The notes beneath the pieces are model-generated. The model was not told the origin of the DNA. It worked only from the letters and a program-made list of their open reading frames with translations, and ran no database searches. Source: an uncultured Thermoanaerobacteraceae bacterium (GTDB lineage Bacteria; Bacillota; DSM-12270; Thermacetogeniales; Thermacetogeniaceae). From it: DNA of 7,064 nucleotides. Below are positions 1-7,031 of the stretch, one piece after another. Both the position numbers and the translations under genes were made by a program. Where the stretch lies: the NCBI GenBank assembly GCA_937914965.1, contig CALGIY010000148.1, forward strand, positions 1-7,064, written 5' to 3'. Within the stretch, counting starts at the first letter, position 1. Every line of letters begins with the position of its first letter.

Positions 1-1651
1 CAAACTCCCGAGCACGCTTAGCATCGGCCGGGGTATCGGCATTGGTCATAACTCCCAGTTTTTTGATCTCACTTGTCCAGGCGAGCAGCAGACGCATTTC
101 CTCACCCATTTCCGGGGCCACAAGAGGTACATCGCCGAGAATCACCTGTCCGGTGCTCCCATCGATGGTAATGATTTCACCATCTTTAATCTCCAGATCG
201 CCAACAATCATCTTTTTCTCTTTATAGTCTATGTTTAGGGCTTCACAACCACAGACACATGGCCTGCCCATTCCTCGGGCAACCACTGCGGCATGGCTGG
301 TCATTCCACCCCTGCTGGTGAGCACACCTTGGGCCATTATGAGACCATGTATATCATCTGGAGTGGTCTCCATGCGGACCAGGATTACCTTTTCGCCTTC
401 TTTGCCGCGGCGCTCCGCTTCGTTGGCGTCAAAAATTACCATACCTGATGCAGCACCAGGAGAAGCAGGAAGCCCGGTAGCCAAGGCATCGATCCGCGCT
501 TTTGGATCCAGGCGTTTGTGCAGCACCTGGTTGAGCTGATCAGGATCAATCCGCAGTACAGCCTCTTCCTTAGAGATCAGGCCCTCCTTAACCATGTCCA
601 CTGCCGCCTTAACCGCAGCAGCTGCAGTGCGCTTGCCAGAACGCGTCTGGAGGATATAGAGTTTGCCTTTCTCAATGGTGAATTCAATGTCCTGCAGGTC
701 ACGGTAATGTTTCTCTAATAGAGCGCAGGTTGTTTGGAACTGTTCGAATGCCGCAGGCATCTCATCCTTTAATTTAGAAATGTGCTGTGGGGTGCGAATC
801 CCCGCCACAACGTCCTCACCCTGGGCATTCATCAGGTATTCGCCGTAAAGCACCTTTTCTCCAGTCGCAGGGTCACGGGTAAAGGCAACACCTGTCCCAC
901 AGTTCTCACCCATATTGCCGAAGACCATCGTCTGAACATTGACAGCGGTCCCCAGAACATCGGGAATCTTATTCATCTTCCGGTATATCTTTGCCCGTGG
1001 GTTATTCCAGGATTTAAAAACTGCCCTCACAGCCATCATTAACTGCGCTGCGGGTTCCTGGGGAAAATCGTTCTTGGTCTGGTCCCGAACTATTCTTTTG
1101 TACTCTTTGATAATCTCCTTCAGGTGTTCAGGCTTTAGTTGGTAATCGTACTGCACCCGATGGCGGTTTTTATATGTCTCCAAGACATCTTCAAACCTGT
1201 TAAACTCTACATAGAGCACAATATCGCTGAACATTTGAATGAAACGTCGATAACAGTCGAGAGCAAATCGCTCATCACCAGTAGCCTCTACCAGGGCATT
1301 AACTGTTTGATCATTAAGCCCCAGATTAAGAACAGTATCCATCATCCCAGGCATGGATATTTTTGCTCCTGAACGCACAGAAACTAAGAGAGGATTTTTC
1401 AGGTCACCGAAGGTCTTACCGACCTTTTTTTCCAAGGCATGCAGCGCATTCTGAACCTGTTCCTCTAGACCCTCAGGAAGTTCTCCATCTGCACTATACT
1501 CATTGCAGACTTCTGTTGTGATAACAAACCCAGGCGGAACCGGGAGCCCCAGATTGGTCATCTCTGCCAGTCCCGCTCCTTTTCCACCTAGTAGATCCCT
1601 CATACCTGCGTTTCCCTCTTCAAAGAGGTAGACATACTTCTTACCTTCCAT
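1..1651 (-). CDS. ppdK: Pyruvate, phosphate dikinase, N-terminal 550 residues (runs off left edge)
   Basis: PPDK interconverts pyruvate + ATP + Pi and PEP + AMP + PPi in the cytoplasm. I translated one unbroken frame from ATG at 1651 to the window edge. It shows [10 protein letters not shown] (residues 22-31) and [17 protein letters not shown] (90-106) of the ATP-grasp domain. ATP-site candidates are E323, Q335 and R337 in DIEFT...LQTRSGKRT. The phosphohistidine swivel motif [13 protein letters not shown] carries catalytic His453 (codon 293-295) and Thr451, the residue type targeted by the PPDK regulatory protein. The family is about 870-890 residues, so the C-terminal PEP/pyruvate TIM barrel lies beyond the window. 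The start is supported by a purine-rich AGGGGGGAG 4 nt upstream and by the usual N-terminus ([10 protein letters not shown]). It overlaps the end of yqfL by 11 nt, suggesting translational coupling. No frameshift or missing motif is seen. Reversible PPDK rather than one-way PEP synthase is supported by the motifs and the neighbour. Confidence 0.97.
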   Translation of the reverse strand, partial: MEGKKYVYLFEEGNAGMRDLLGGKGAGLAEMTNLGLPVPPGFVITTEVCNEYSADGELPEGLEEQVQNALHALEKKVGKTFGDLKNPLLVSVRSGAKISMPGMMDTVLNLGLNDQTVNALVEATGDERFALDCYRRFIQMFSDIVLYVEFNRFEDVLETYKNRHRVQYDYQLKPEHLKEIIKEYKRIVRDQTKNDFPQEPAAQLMMAVRAVFKSWNNPRAKIYRKMNKIPDVLGTAVNVQTMVFGNMGENCGTGVAFTRDPATGEKVLYGEYLMNAQGEDVVAGIRTPQHISKLKDEMPAAFEQFQTTCALLEKHYRDLQDIEFTIEKGKLYILQTRSGKRTAAAAVKAAVDMVKEGLISKEEAVLRIDPDQLNQVLHKRLDPKARIDALATGLPASPGAASGMVIFDANEAERRGKEGEKVILVRMETTPDDIHGLIMAQGVLTSRGGMTSHAAVVARGMGRPCVCGCEALNIDYKEKKMIVGDLEIKDGEIITIDGSTGQVILGDVPLVAPEMGEEMRLLLAWTSEIKKLGVMTNADTPADAKRAREF

Positions 1652-2462
1652 CTCGCTCCCCCCTATAATAGACTTCCAAGACTTTGCTTGCTGTTTCCTC
1701 TACTGCTTTATTGGTAACATCAATGACCGGACAGGCCAACTCGACCATTAACCGGTCTGCATACGCCAATTCCTTTTGGATTCTATCCAAACTAGCATAT
1801 TCCGCATCTGTAGTCAGTCCCAGTGCCTTCAACCGCTCTTGCCGGATCTGGTGGAGTAAATGAGGTTGGACTGTGAGACCGAGTATTTTACGGGATGGAA
1901 TTTTGTATAGTTCAGTAGGCGGCGACACTTCAGGAACAATAGGAACATTAGCCGCCTTGATGCGCTTGTGGGCAAGATACATAGAAACAGGGGTTTTGGA
2001 GGTACGGGAAACACCGATCAACACAATATCGGCGTAAATAAGCCCTCTAGGGTCTTTGCCATCATCATACTTGACAGCGAATTCAATGGCCTCCACCCTG
2101 CGGAAATACTGGTCATCCAGGCGATGAAGCAGCCCAGCCTCCATCTTAGGTTTTATGGTAGTTGCATTCGTAAGAGCCTCTAATAATGGTCCCATAATGT
2201 CAACCGCTGGAATATCATGCATGAGTGTTAACTTTTCCATCTCTTCCTTTAATCCTGGAATCACCAGCGTATAGGCCATGATGCTGCAAGTACCACTTGC
2301 TTCTTCCACTACTTCCCTCATTGTCTCCTTATCGTTCACATAAGGTATGCGCCGAATCTCAAACTTCTCATCGGCATTGAACTGGCTGGCAGCAGCTCGT
2401 GCTACAAATTCTGCTGTCTCTCCTAGGGAATCTGAAACTACATAGATTACTGGATTTGCCAT
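1641..2462 (-). CDS. yqfL: PPDK regulatory protein (bifunctional serine/threonine kinase and phosphorylase, DUF299 family)
   Basis: Members of this family inactivate PPDK by ADP-dependent phosphorylation of the active-site Thr near the catalytic His, and reactivate it by Pi-dependent phosphorolysis. The 273-residue product has the family N-terminus ([18 protein letters not shown], about 7-24), the P-loop-like GVSRTSKTP (150-158) and the following [10 protein letters not shown] (169-178). Length is normal for the family. I chose ATG at 2462 over TTG at 2468 because AAGGAGG (2469-2475) lies 6 nt before the ATG but directly abuts the TTG. It begins 22 nt after the ccpN stop and overlaps its probable target ppdK by 11 nt, so the three genes are almost certainly co-transcribed. 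The close relative acting on PEP synthase (ppsR) is the alternative, but the adjacent ppdK favours PPDK. In Bacillus the orthologue yqfL is also next to ccpN and is reported to modulate its activity. Confidence 0.95.
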   Translation of the reverse strand: MANPVIYVVSDSLGETAEFVARAAASQFNADEKFEIRRIPYVNDKETMREVVEEASGTCSIMAYTLVIPGLKEEMEKLTLMHDIPAVDIMGPLLEALTNATTIKPKMEAGLLHRLDDQYFRRVEAIEFAVKYDDGKDPRGLIYADIVLIGVSRTSKTPVSMYLAHKRIKAANVPIVPEVSPPTELYKIPSRKILGLTVQPHLLHQIRQERLKALGLTTDAEYASLDRIQKELAYADRLMVELACPVIDVTNKAVEETASKVLEVYYRGERDGR

Positions 2463-2484
2463 AAACAACCTCCTTCCACTTCTC

Positions 2485-3117
2485 TTACCTTCCTTCCCCC
2501 ATCTCTACAAAAATCCGGGCAACTGTTGTCTTGGTGAACCTTCCGATGACTTTAAGCTGCTCATTATCATCATCTTGTGATACCACCTCAACAACCGGCA
2601 GAGCATCAATCTCATGTTCAACTAGCTTCTGCGCCGCTTCATAAACAGATTCTTCTCCACTGATAGTTACAACATTGGGCACCCGAGTCATGACCACATT
2701 GACTGGGATATTATGAAGGTCACCCCGCCCCAGAGCCACTTTAAGCAGGTCCTTCCGGGAAACGGCCCCTTCCAGGCATCCGTCGCTGGTCACAATAAAG
2801 AGGGTACCTACATCCTCAGTGAAAAGAGATACAATGGCATCATATACCGAAGTATCTCCTGTAACCACCACAGGCACCGACTTCACTTCAATCACCTTGA
2901 GGTGGCGAATCTCTTCTGCAATCAGCAGATATGGGGTTTTTCCGGTATGAAAATAGCCTACCCGGGGGCGTGCTTCCAATAATCCCGCCATTGTTAATAA
3001 TGCCAGATCCGGGCGCAAAGTAGCACGCCGCACATTGAGCATATTGGCGATTTTTTCCCCTGTAATAGGGGTATGCTCTTTTACAATTTCTATGATCTGC
3101 TCCTGGCGCGGCGTCAA
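2485..3117 (-). CDS. ccpN: CcpN-family transcriptional repressor (HTH plus two CBS domains)
   Basis: The protein resembles Bacillus CcpN (YqzB), a repressor of gluconeogenic genes such as gapB and pckA during growth on sugars. Residues 1-50 form a winged-helix domain ([20 protein letters not shown]; the family hallmark [26 protein letters not shown] is at 31-56). Two CBS domains follow, about 75-130 ([12 protein letters not shown]) and 138-203 (ALPVVEVV...VIGRFTKTT). CBS pairs typically bind adenine nucleotides, which fits energy or metabolite sensing. The length of about 210 is normal. The start is unsure: TTG at 3117 is the only conventional in-frame start before an in-frame stop at 3145-3147, but the purine-rich AAGGAAGGG (3133-3141) lies 15 nt away, too far. 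The in-frame upstream residues SIQL resemble the TIEL of Bacillus CcpN, so translation may begin earlier. It is first in the ccpN-yqfL-ppdK operon. The family call is firm; the target genes are inferred. Confidence 0.93.
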   Translation of the reverse strand: MTPRQEQIIEIVKEHTPITGEKIANMLNVRRATLRPDLALLTMAGLLEARPRVGYFHTGKTPYLLIAEEIRHLKVIEVKSVPVVVTGDTSVYDAIVSLFTEDVGTLFIVTSDGCLEGAVSRKDLLKVALGRGDLHNIPVNVVMTRVPNVVTISGEESVYEAAQKLVEHEIDALPVVEVVSQDDDNEQLKVIGRFTKTTVARIFVEMGEGR

Positions 3118-3155
3118 CTGGATAGAGCAACACCCTTCCTTGAGTTATTTACTAT

Positions 3156-3184
3156 ATATTAATACTATTATCGCTTTTTGTGAA
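3156..3184 (-). promoter_or_regulatory. Candidate promoter for the ccpN-yqfL-ppdK operon
   Basis: Reading the minus strand, TTCACA (3179-3184) and TAATAT (3156-3161) are separated by exactly 17 bp. These match the sigma-A consensus at five and four of six positions. Transcription would start near 3149, about 30 nt before the annotated start. The sequence is AT-rich and no stronger -35/-10 pair was found between the glyS terminator and ccpN. Confidence 0.45.
3162..3172. repeat. 11-bp direct repeat, copy 1, within the ccpN promoter spacer
   Basis: ATACTATTATC occurs here and again, identically and in the same orientation, at 3217-3227, 55 bp apart start to start. This copy fills most of the spacer between the proposed -35 and -10, where a bound repressor would block RNA polymerase. 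The repeat is seen directly; a role as operator is inference. Confidence 0.5.
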
Positions 3185-3210
3185 GACTAAATAACTTCAA
3201 TTCAAGGTAT

Positions 3211-3227
3211 TGTGTTATACTATTATC
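3211..3227. promoter_or_regulatory. Candidate CcpN operator overlapping the second direct repeat
   Basis: TGTGTTATACT (3211-3221) fits every position of the Bacillus CcpN operator consensus as I recall it, TRTGHYATAYW. The same stretch runs into the second copy of the 11-bp repeat ATACTATTATC (3217-3227). It lies about 60-80 bp upstream of the proposed transcription start of the ccpN operon. Copy 1 of the repeat lacks the TGTG part, so it matches the consensus poorly. Autoregulation is inferred. Confidence 0.4.
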
Positions 3228-3293
3228 CATTTACGACATCATAGAAAACCCTTCTGCCTGTTTTTAAAATATTTTATGAAGCAAGATTAAGAT

Positions 3294-3322
3294 AAAAAAA
3301 GGCTGAGGCCGGAGCCCCAACC
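3294..3322 (-). terminator. Rho-independent terminator after glyS
   Basis: On the minus strand GGTTGGGGC and GCCTCAGCC form a 9-bp stem (two G-U pairs) with a TCCG loop (3301-3322), followed by seven T residues (3294-3300). It starts 12 nt after the glyS stop and separates the glyQS unit from the ccpN operon. Confidence 0.9.
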
Positions 3323-3334
3323 CTTTTATCAAAT

Positions 3335-5407
3335 CTAACTTGCCCGCACGATTTTCTCCAAATCCCCTAACTCTCCCAAGGTATCGGCGATATCCTTGAG
3401 CAGAGCGAGGCGGTTTCTGCGTAAAGGCAGATCATCCACCATCACCATAACCTGGGTGAAAAAGCGGTCGAGGGGCCCGGCCAGAGCCGCACCACGCAGG
3501 AGAGCCTCCCGGTACTTTCCTTTCTTGAACAGAGGGACAACTTCTTTTTTGATCTTCACCCAAGCGCGGTAAAGTTCCTGTTCTCCCTCCTCACAGAGTA
3601 GGCTCTGGTCGATCTGATCGCTTTCCGCCTGGCGGGCCAGGTGAGAGGCCCGGGTATAGGCTGTCAGTAAAAATTCGAACTCCGGCTTATGGCGCACATC
3701 GGTCAGCGCATCCAACCTTCTTTTTACTGCCAGAACGCGGTCTAGTGAGGGCCCCAGGGCTGCCTCAACAACATCATAGGCATAACCCGTATCGAGGAAG
3801 TAAAACCTCAAGCGCGCCCGGAAGAAATCCATCAGCTTGTTCTGAACCTCTTTTTGAGATAGTGACAACTCCATCCCCGAAAGAGATGCATACGACTTAG
3901 AAATCAATTCTTCCAGGGAATAATCGAATTCGTGGAAGATAGTGATATGGCAAATTCCCAGCGCCTGCCGCCTGAGCGCAAAGGGATCCTGGGAACCGGT
4001 AGGCTCCTGCCCCAAGGCAAAACAACCGGTCAGGTTATCGATTTTATCGACAATAGCAACAACAGACCCAGGCTTGGAGCCCGGTACTTTATCCCCAGCA
4101 AAGCGCGGCCTGTAATGATCTCTGATCGCCCGGCAGACATCCTTGTTCTCCTTATTCACCCTGGCATAATACCCACCCATAATACCCTGCAGTTCAGTGA
4201 ACTCGAAAACCATGCTGGTTACCAAGTCAGCCTTGGATAAGTACGCCGCCCGCTCTGACACCTCTCCCTGGCGCTTTGTTAATCTCAGGGCACCTGAGAG
4301 ATACCTGCTTAATAGAACAAGCCGCTCCACTTTATCGTAAATACTTCCCAGACCCTCCAGGTGAACCACTTTTTTCAGCTGTTCCACCTTCTCCTCTAGG
4401 GGTGTTTTCAGGTCATCCTGAAAGAAAAATTCTGCATCTTGAAGGCGTGCCTGCAAAACTTTCTCATTCCCCTGGCGGACCAGATCCCGTTTGACGGGAC
4501 CATTGGCACAGGCAATAAACTTGGGCAGCAGCTTTCCTTCCTCATCCCAGACTGGGAAATAACGCTGGTGCTCCTTCATCGGGGTAATTATCACTTCTGG
4601 TGGGAGTTTTAAAAAACGGGAATCAAAACTTCCGTAAAGTGGGAGCGGACTTTCCACAAGGTTGGTAACCTCATCTAGGAGATCATCATCCTCAAAGAGA
4701 CTTCCCCCGGCTCGGGCAGCCTCCTCCTGGGCCAACTTCCAGATCATCTCTTTGCGCTGCTCCTGATCAAGGATTACAGCGGCATCCTCTAGCTTTTGAA
4801 AATATTCTTCTGGCGTGCGGACCTCCAGGGGTTCTTCACTGAAGTTGCGCAGCCCATAAGTAATGCATCCCGGGTGCATACCAGCCACTTCAAAATCCAC
4901 AAGCTGATCTCCCAGGAGGCTGACCAACCAGCGTATCGGACGGATGAACCGGAAATCCAAATCTCCCCAGCGCATAGGGCGTGGGAAAGAAAGGCCGGTG
5001 ATTAAAGCGGGAACCTGATCACATAAGACCGCAGATACCGGCCGGCCCTCAATAGGTTTTTGTGCATAAACATAATCTCCAGCAGGTGTTGACCGCACCA
5101 CCAGGCTCGCAACCGGTACATTCTGGCCGCGTGCAAAACCCTGGGCTGCTTTGGTAGGCTTCCCTGACTCATCAAATGCCACCTTACAAGGCGGTCCCTT
5201 GATCTCTTCTACAATGTCTTCCTGCACCCCGCCAATCCCCTGCACATACAGGGTCATCCTGCGGGGAGTAGAATAAACGGCCACCCTTTCAAACTCGATC
5301 CTGTTATCACACAACATTTTTTCCCCTGACTGCTGCAGTTGATCAATCAGCGGTTCTACCAGCCGGGCCGGGAGTTCCTCTACTCCAATTTCCAGTAAAT
5401 AATCCAC
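3335..5407 (-). CDS. glyS: Glycyl-tRNA synthetase, beta subunit
   Basis: This is the tRNA-recognising subunit of the bacterial alpha2-beta2 glycyl-tRNA synthetase, which charges tRNA-Gly in the cytoplasm. The 690-residue product is full length for the family. Hallmarks in order are MDYLLEIGVEELPA at the N-terminus, STPRRMTLYVQG (46-57), FPRPMRWG (141-148), ITPMKEHQRYFPVW (274-287), GNEKVLQARLQDAEFFFQDD (313-332), ADLVTSMVFEFTELQGIMGGYYA (393-415) and GSQDPFALRRQALG (471-484). A C-terminal DALR-like anticodon-binding region ends in DRFFTQVMVMVDD...RNRLALL (about 647-670). The start is GTG at 5407: AAAGGAGG (5415-5422) lies 7 nt upstream, inside the end of glyQ, and the first residues match the family. 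The gap to the glyQ stop is only 2 nt, so the subunits are probably translationally coupled for equal output. A terminator follows. No truncation or missing motif is seen. Confidence 0.99.
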   Translation of the reverse strand: MDYLLEIGVEELPARLVEPLIDQLQQSGEKMLCDNRIEFERVAVYSTPRRMTLYVQGIGGVQEDIVEEIKGPPCKVAFDESGKPTKAAQGFARGQNVPVASLVVRSTPAGDYVYAQKPIEGRPVSAVLCDQVPALITGLSFPRPMRWGDLDFRFIRPIRWLVSLLGDQLVDFEVAGMHPGCITYGLRNFSEEPLEVRTPEEYFQKLEDAAVILDQEQRKEMIWKLAQEEAARAGGSLFEDDDLLDEVTNLVESPLPLYGSFDSRFLKLPPEVIITPMKEHQRYFPVWDEEGKLLPKFIACANGPVKRDLVRQGNEKVLQARLQDAEFFFQDDLKTPLEEKVEQLKKVVHLEGLGSIYDKVERLVLLSRYLSGALRLTKRQGEVSERAAYLSKADLVTSMVFEFTELQGIMGGYYARVNKENKDVCRAIRDHYRPRFAGDKVPGSKPGSVVAIVDKIDNLTGCFALGQEPTGSQDPFALRRQALGICHITIFHEFDYSLEELISKSYASLSGMELSLSQKEVQNKLMDFFRARLRFYFLDTGYAYDVVEAALGPSLDRVLAVKRRLDALTDVRHKPEFEFLLTAYTRASHLARQAESDQIDQSLLCEEGEQELYRAWVKIKKEVVPLFKKGKYREALLRGAALAGPLDRFFTQVMVMVDDLPLRRNRLALLKDIADTLGELGDLEKIVRAS

Positions 5408-5409
5408 TT

Positions 5410-6351
5410 TTATACCTCCTTTGCTGCGGCATCTGTCTCCCCCAATGGAGGCAGTTCGAGGCTATCCCGTGCCGCCTGATCTTTTATTAACGGGAAATTA
5501 AGCTTTGAACGCTGGTCCAGGTAAGCCTGGGCGCAAAGTCGCGCCAGGTGCCGCACCCTTCCGATAAAGGAGGCACGCTCGGAAACACTCAAGGCACCCC
5601 GGGCATCAAGAAGGTTGAAGGTATGTGAACACTTTAAAGTATAGTCATAAGCGGGCTGAGCCAGCCCTTTAACAGCAATACGTTCAGCTTCCTGTTCATA
5701 CATCTCAAATAAGGTAAACAGCATTTTAGTATCTGCTTCCTCAAAATTGTAATGAGAATAATCAACTTCAGTTTGATGATGAATGTCCCCGTAGGTGATA
5801 TTGCCGGTCCAGTTAATATCGTAGACACTATCCACACCCTGGATATACATAGCAATCCTCTCGATCCCGTAGGTTATTTCTGCGGACACCGGCCGGCAGT
5901 CAAAACCCCCAAACTGTTGGAAATAGGTAAATTGGGTAATCTCCATGCCATCCAACCAAACCTCCCAACCCAACCCCCAAGCACCCAGGTTAGGGGACTC
6001 CCAGTTATCCTCGACGAAGCGGATATCATGAGATTTCAAGTTAAGTCCAAGACGGGAAAGGCTCTTCAGGTAAAGATCGATGACATCATCAGGTGATGGC
6101 TTCAGGATCACCTGGTACTGGTAATAATGCTGCAATCTGTTGGGATTTTCTCCGTATCTGCCATCTGTTGGCCGGCGAGAGGGCTCAACATAGGCTACAT
6201 CCCAGGGTTCAGGCCCTAATGCTCGCAGAGCAGTGGCCGGATTCATGGTTCCAGCCCCTTTTTCCATATCATAGGGCTGCTGGATGATGCAGTACTGGCT
6301 CCAGTATTCGGTGAGGGCTCCGATGATCTCTTGAAAGGTCAAAACAGCCAC
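5410..6351 (-). CDS. glyQ: Glycyl-tRNA synthetase, alpha subunit
   Basis: This is the catalytic (class II) subunit, which activates glycine with ATP and works with GlyS. Hallmarks are [16 protein letters not shown] (25-40), [20 protein letters not shown] (43-62), [16 protein letters not shown] (63-78), [13 protein letters not shown] (108-120), [20 protein letters not shown] (127-146), [21 protein letters not shown] (158-178) and [18 protein letters not shown] (243-260). The start is GTG at 6351, with AGGAGG (6361-6366) 9 nt upstream; it gives the standard [10 protein letters not shown]-terminus. At 313 residues it is slightly long because of a charged tail after NFPLI (about 286-313). One residue appears missing from the usual GC-x3-QPxD stretch ([13 protein letters not shown], 16-28), although the surrounding motif is intact. 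It lies under T-box control and is coupled to glyS. Confidence 0.99.
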   Translation of the reverse strand: MAVLTFQEIIGALTEYWSQYCIIQQPYDMEKGAGTMNPATALRALGPEPWDVAYVEPSRRPTDGRYGENPNRLQHYYQYQVILKPSPDDVIDLYLKSLSRLGLNLKSHDIRFVEDNWESPNLGAWGLGWEVWLDGMEITQFTYFQQFGGFDCRPVSAEITYGIERIAMYIQGVDSVYDINWTGNITYGDIHHQTEVDYSHYNFEEADTKMLFTLFEMYEQEAERIAVKGLAQPAYDYTLKCSHTFNLLDARGALSVSERASFIGRVRHLARLCAQAYLDQRSKLNFPLIKDQAARDSLELPPLGETDAAAKEV

Positions 6352-6423
6352 AATCAGTTACCTCCTCATCTATTATTTAACGGTACCAGGTTTGCTTTAT
6401 TGCTTTAAAGATTCCTCCATTCC

Positions 6424-6468
6424 AAATAAATAAACCCGTCCGTGCAGCAATAAAGCTACAGGGACGGG
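6424..6468 (-). terminator. glyQS leader: T-box leader terminator (regulated attenuator)
   Basis: CCCGTCC (6462-6468) pairs with GGACGGG (6435-6441). Past a C-C mismatch, TGTAGC pairs with GCTGCA around a TTTATT loop. TTTATTTATTT (6424-6434) follows. The 5' arm shares CCCG and CCCTGT with the antiterminator helix, so the two folds exclude each other. Confidence 0.93.
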
Positions 6469-6522
6469 ATTTCCCGCGGTTCCACCCTGTTTGACGCAAA
6501 ATCTTGCGTCCCCTCTTTCTCT

Positions 6523-6563
6523 TGCAGGCTTTACTCCCCTGAGCATCAGGGTTTCCTCCTGCA
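6523..6563 (-). other. Extra helical domain in the T-box leader (Stem II-like)
   Basis: TGCAGG (6558-6563) pairs with CCTGCA (6523-6528), and inside it CCCTGA (6546-6551) pairs with TCAGGG (6537-6542). The internal loop holds GGAAA opposite AGTAA, resembling the AGUA/GAA S-turn motif. It sits between Stem I and the 6493-6510 hairpin. The pairings are seen directly; the Stem II label is inference. Confidence 0.6.
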
Positions 6564-6667
6564 GCTCCGGAGGCCCTTCACCACCAGGTCAGACCGGATC
6601 GCACCTTGCCCGGCTCTCTGCGCAAAACACAAGTGGCTACTTCTCTCCATCATGGCTTGTTTTTTAC

Positions 6668-6696
6668 AATTTATCAATTTACAGAAGAAGTGTCAA
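6668..6696 (-). promoter_or_regulatory. Promoter of the glyQS T-box transcript
   Basis: On the minus strand TTGACA (6691-6696) is a perfect sigma-A -35, followed after exactly 17 bp by TAAATT (6668-6673). Transcription should begin near 6661-6664, just ahead of Stem I. The -35 overlaps the TGA stop codon of the upstream DUF4342 gene, so glyQS has its own promoter with no spare sequence between the units. Confidence 0.8.
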
Positions 6697-7031
6697 GGAT
6701 CAAGTTGTACTTCAAGCTGTACCTCATGTTCTCCGGTATCTTCCCCGGGAGAATCAGAATTGTCATCACCCGAGATCTCCAATGTGCACTTATTTAGAAG
6801 AGCTGTCACTGTACCCACCGCCCCTAATACAGCCAATTCACCACTTACCAGCATTCCTAAAGCTCCAATCACACCAGCACTGGCCGGAATTTCAATAAGG
6901 GTTGCCTTATCCTTTTTCAGACGAATTTTTGCAGCGGCACCTTTCTCATAGAGGGTTTTCAAAGTCTCAATACATGCCGTTCCCTTCTTTTCTTCCTCCA
7001 GCATAATCAGGGCGGAGACAACATCCCCCTT
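6693..7031 (-). CDS. DUF4342-family small protein, 5' end missing at contig end
   Basis: The visible 112 codons encode a family member of unknown function. The core, from about EKGAAAKIRLKKDKATLIEI through ALLNKCTLEI, has the typical DUF4342 layout: a basic strand segment, a hydrophobic Gly/Ala-rich stretch (IPASAGVIGALGMLVSGELA, about 50-69 of the visible part), and a closing CTLEI strand. An acidic low-complexity tail (SGDDNSDSPGED) and a short near-repeat, VQLEVQLD, end the protein. The frame stays open upstream of ATG 7004 and encodes KGDVVSALIMLEEEKK, which looks like the last helix of a UBA/EF-Ts-N-like domain (NGDVVEAL...LEE type). I therefore reject ATG 7004 as the start; the true start lies beyond 7031, where adapter replaces the genome sequence. 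The hydrophobic part could touch or enter a membrane, but it has charged flanks and no clear signal peptide. The glyQS promoter begins in its stop codon. Confidence 0.75.
   Translation of the reverse strand, partial: KGDVVSALIMLEEEKKGTACIETLKTLYEKGAAAKIRLKKDKATLIEIPASAGVIGALGMLVSGELAVLGAVGTVTALLNKCTLEISGDDNSDSPGEDTGEHEVQLEVQLDP

Larger units (their letters stand above)
6424..6662 (-). promoter_or_regulatory. glyQS leader: Glycine T-box riboswitch controlling glyQS
   Basis: The leader carries the T-box sequence AGGGTGGAACCGCGGG (6473-6488). Stem I has a k-turn-like base (AGC/GCT with ATGA and GGA), helix GGAG/CTCC (6645-6648 with 6569-6572), a specifier loop with AGTA (6638-6641) opposite GAA (6577-6579), and then GCCAC/GTGGT. 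The best specifier codon is GGC at 6573-6575, meaning glycine. The antiterminator pairs ACAGGG (6485-6490) with CCCTGT (6458-6463) and CGGG with CCCG. It exposes TGGA (6481-6484), complementary to the UCCA end of tRNA-Gly (discriminator U). Uncharged tRNA-Gly should stabilise the antiterminator and allow glyQS transcription; charged tRNA should not. Between Stem I and the antiterminator lie a two-part hairpin (6523-6563) and a 7-bp hairpin GACGCAA/TTGCGTC (6493-6510), probably Stem III. The leader fills most of the 341-nt non-coding gap ahead of glyQ. Confidence 0.95.

Noticed and set aside
231..1372. Several plus-strand open frames within the left 1.4 kb
   Set aside because: The minus strand encodes PPDK continuously here with all family motifs; the plus-strand frames have no recognisable domains or ribosome binding sites.
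2463..2468. TTG at 2468 as the yqfL start
   Set aside because: The AAGGAGG site directly abuts it, leaving no spacer; ATG at 2462 has correct spacing and begins the conserved family N-terminus.
2888..3133. Minus-strand frame opening with GTG just after AAGGAAGG, offset from ccpN
   Set aside because: It overlaps the ccpN HTH region in another frame and its product resembles nothing; only its start position is of interest, as an argument about the ccpN start.
3266..3275. Perfect palindrome AAAATATTTT between glyS and ccpN
   Set aside because: Short AT-rich palindromes are expected by chance in AT-rich intergenic DNA; it has no T tract or operator match.
3932..4240. 102-codon plus-strand frame inside glyS
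   Set aside because: It is antisense to conserved glyS coding sequence, and no start signal or family match is seen.
5752..6096. 114-codon plus-strand frame inside glyQ
   Set aside because: It is antisense to the most conserved part of glyQ; the open frame follows from codon bias of the opposite strand.
6491..6898. 135-codon plus-strand frame across the T-box leader and the DUF4342 gene
   Set aside because: It covers a structured RNA leader and an opposite-strand gene; its composition is low-complexity and no ribosome binding site is evident.
6693..7004. ATG at 7004 as the start of the DUF4342 gene
   Set aside because: The frame is open upstream and encodes a plausible UBA-like helix end that flows into it, and no ribosome binding site precedes this ATG.
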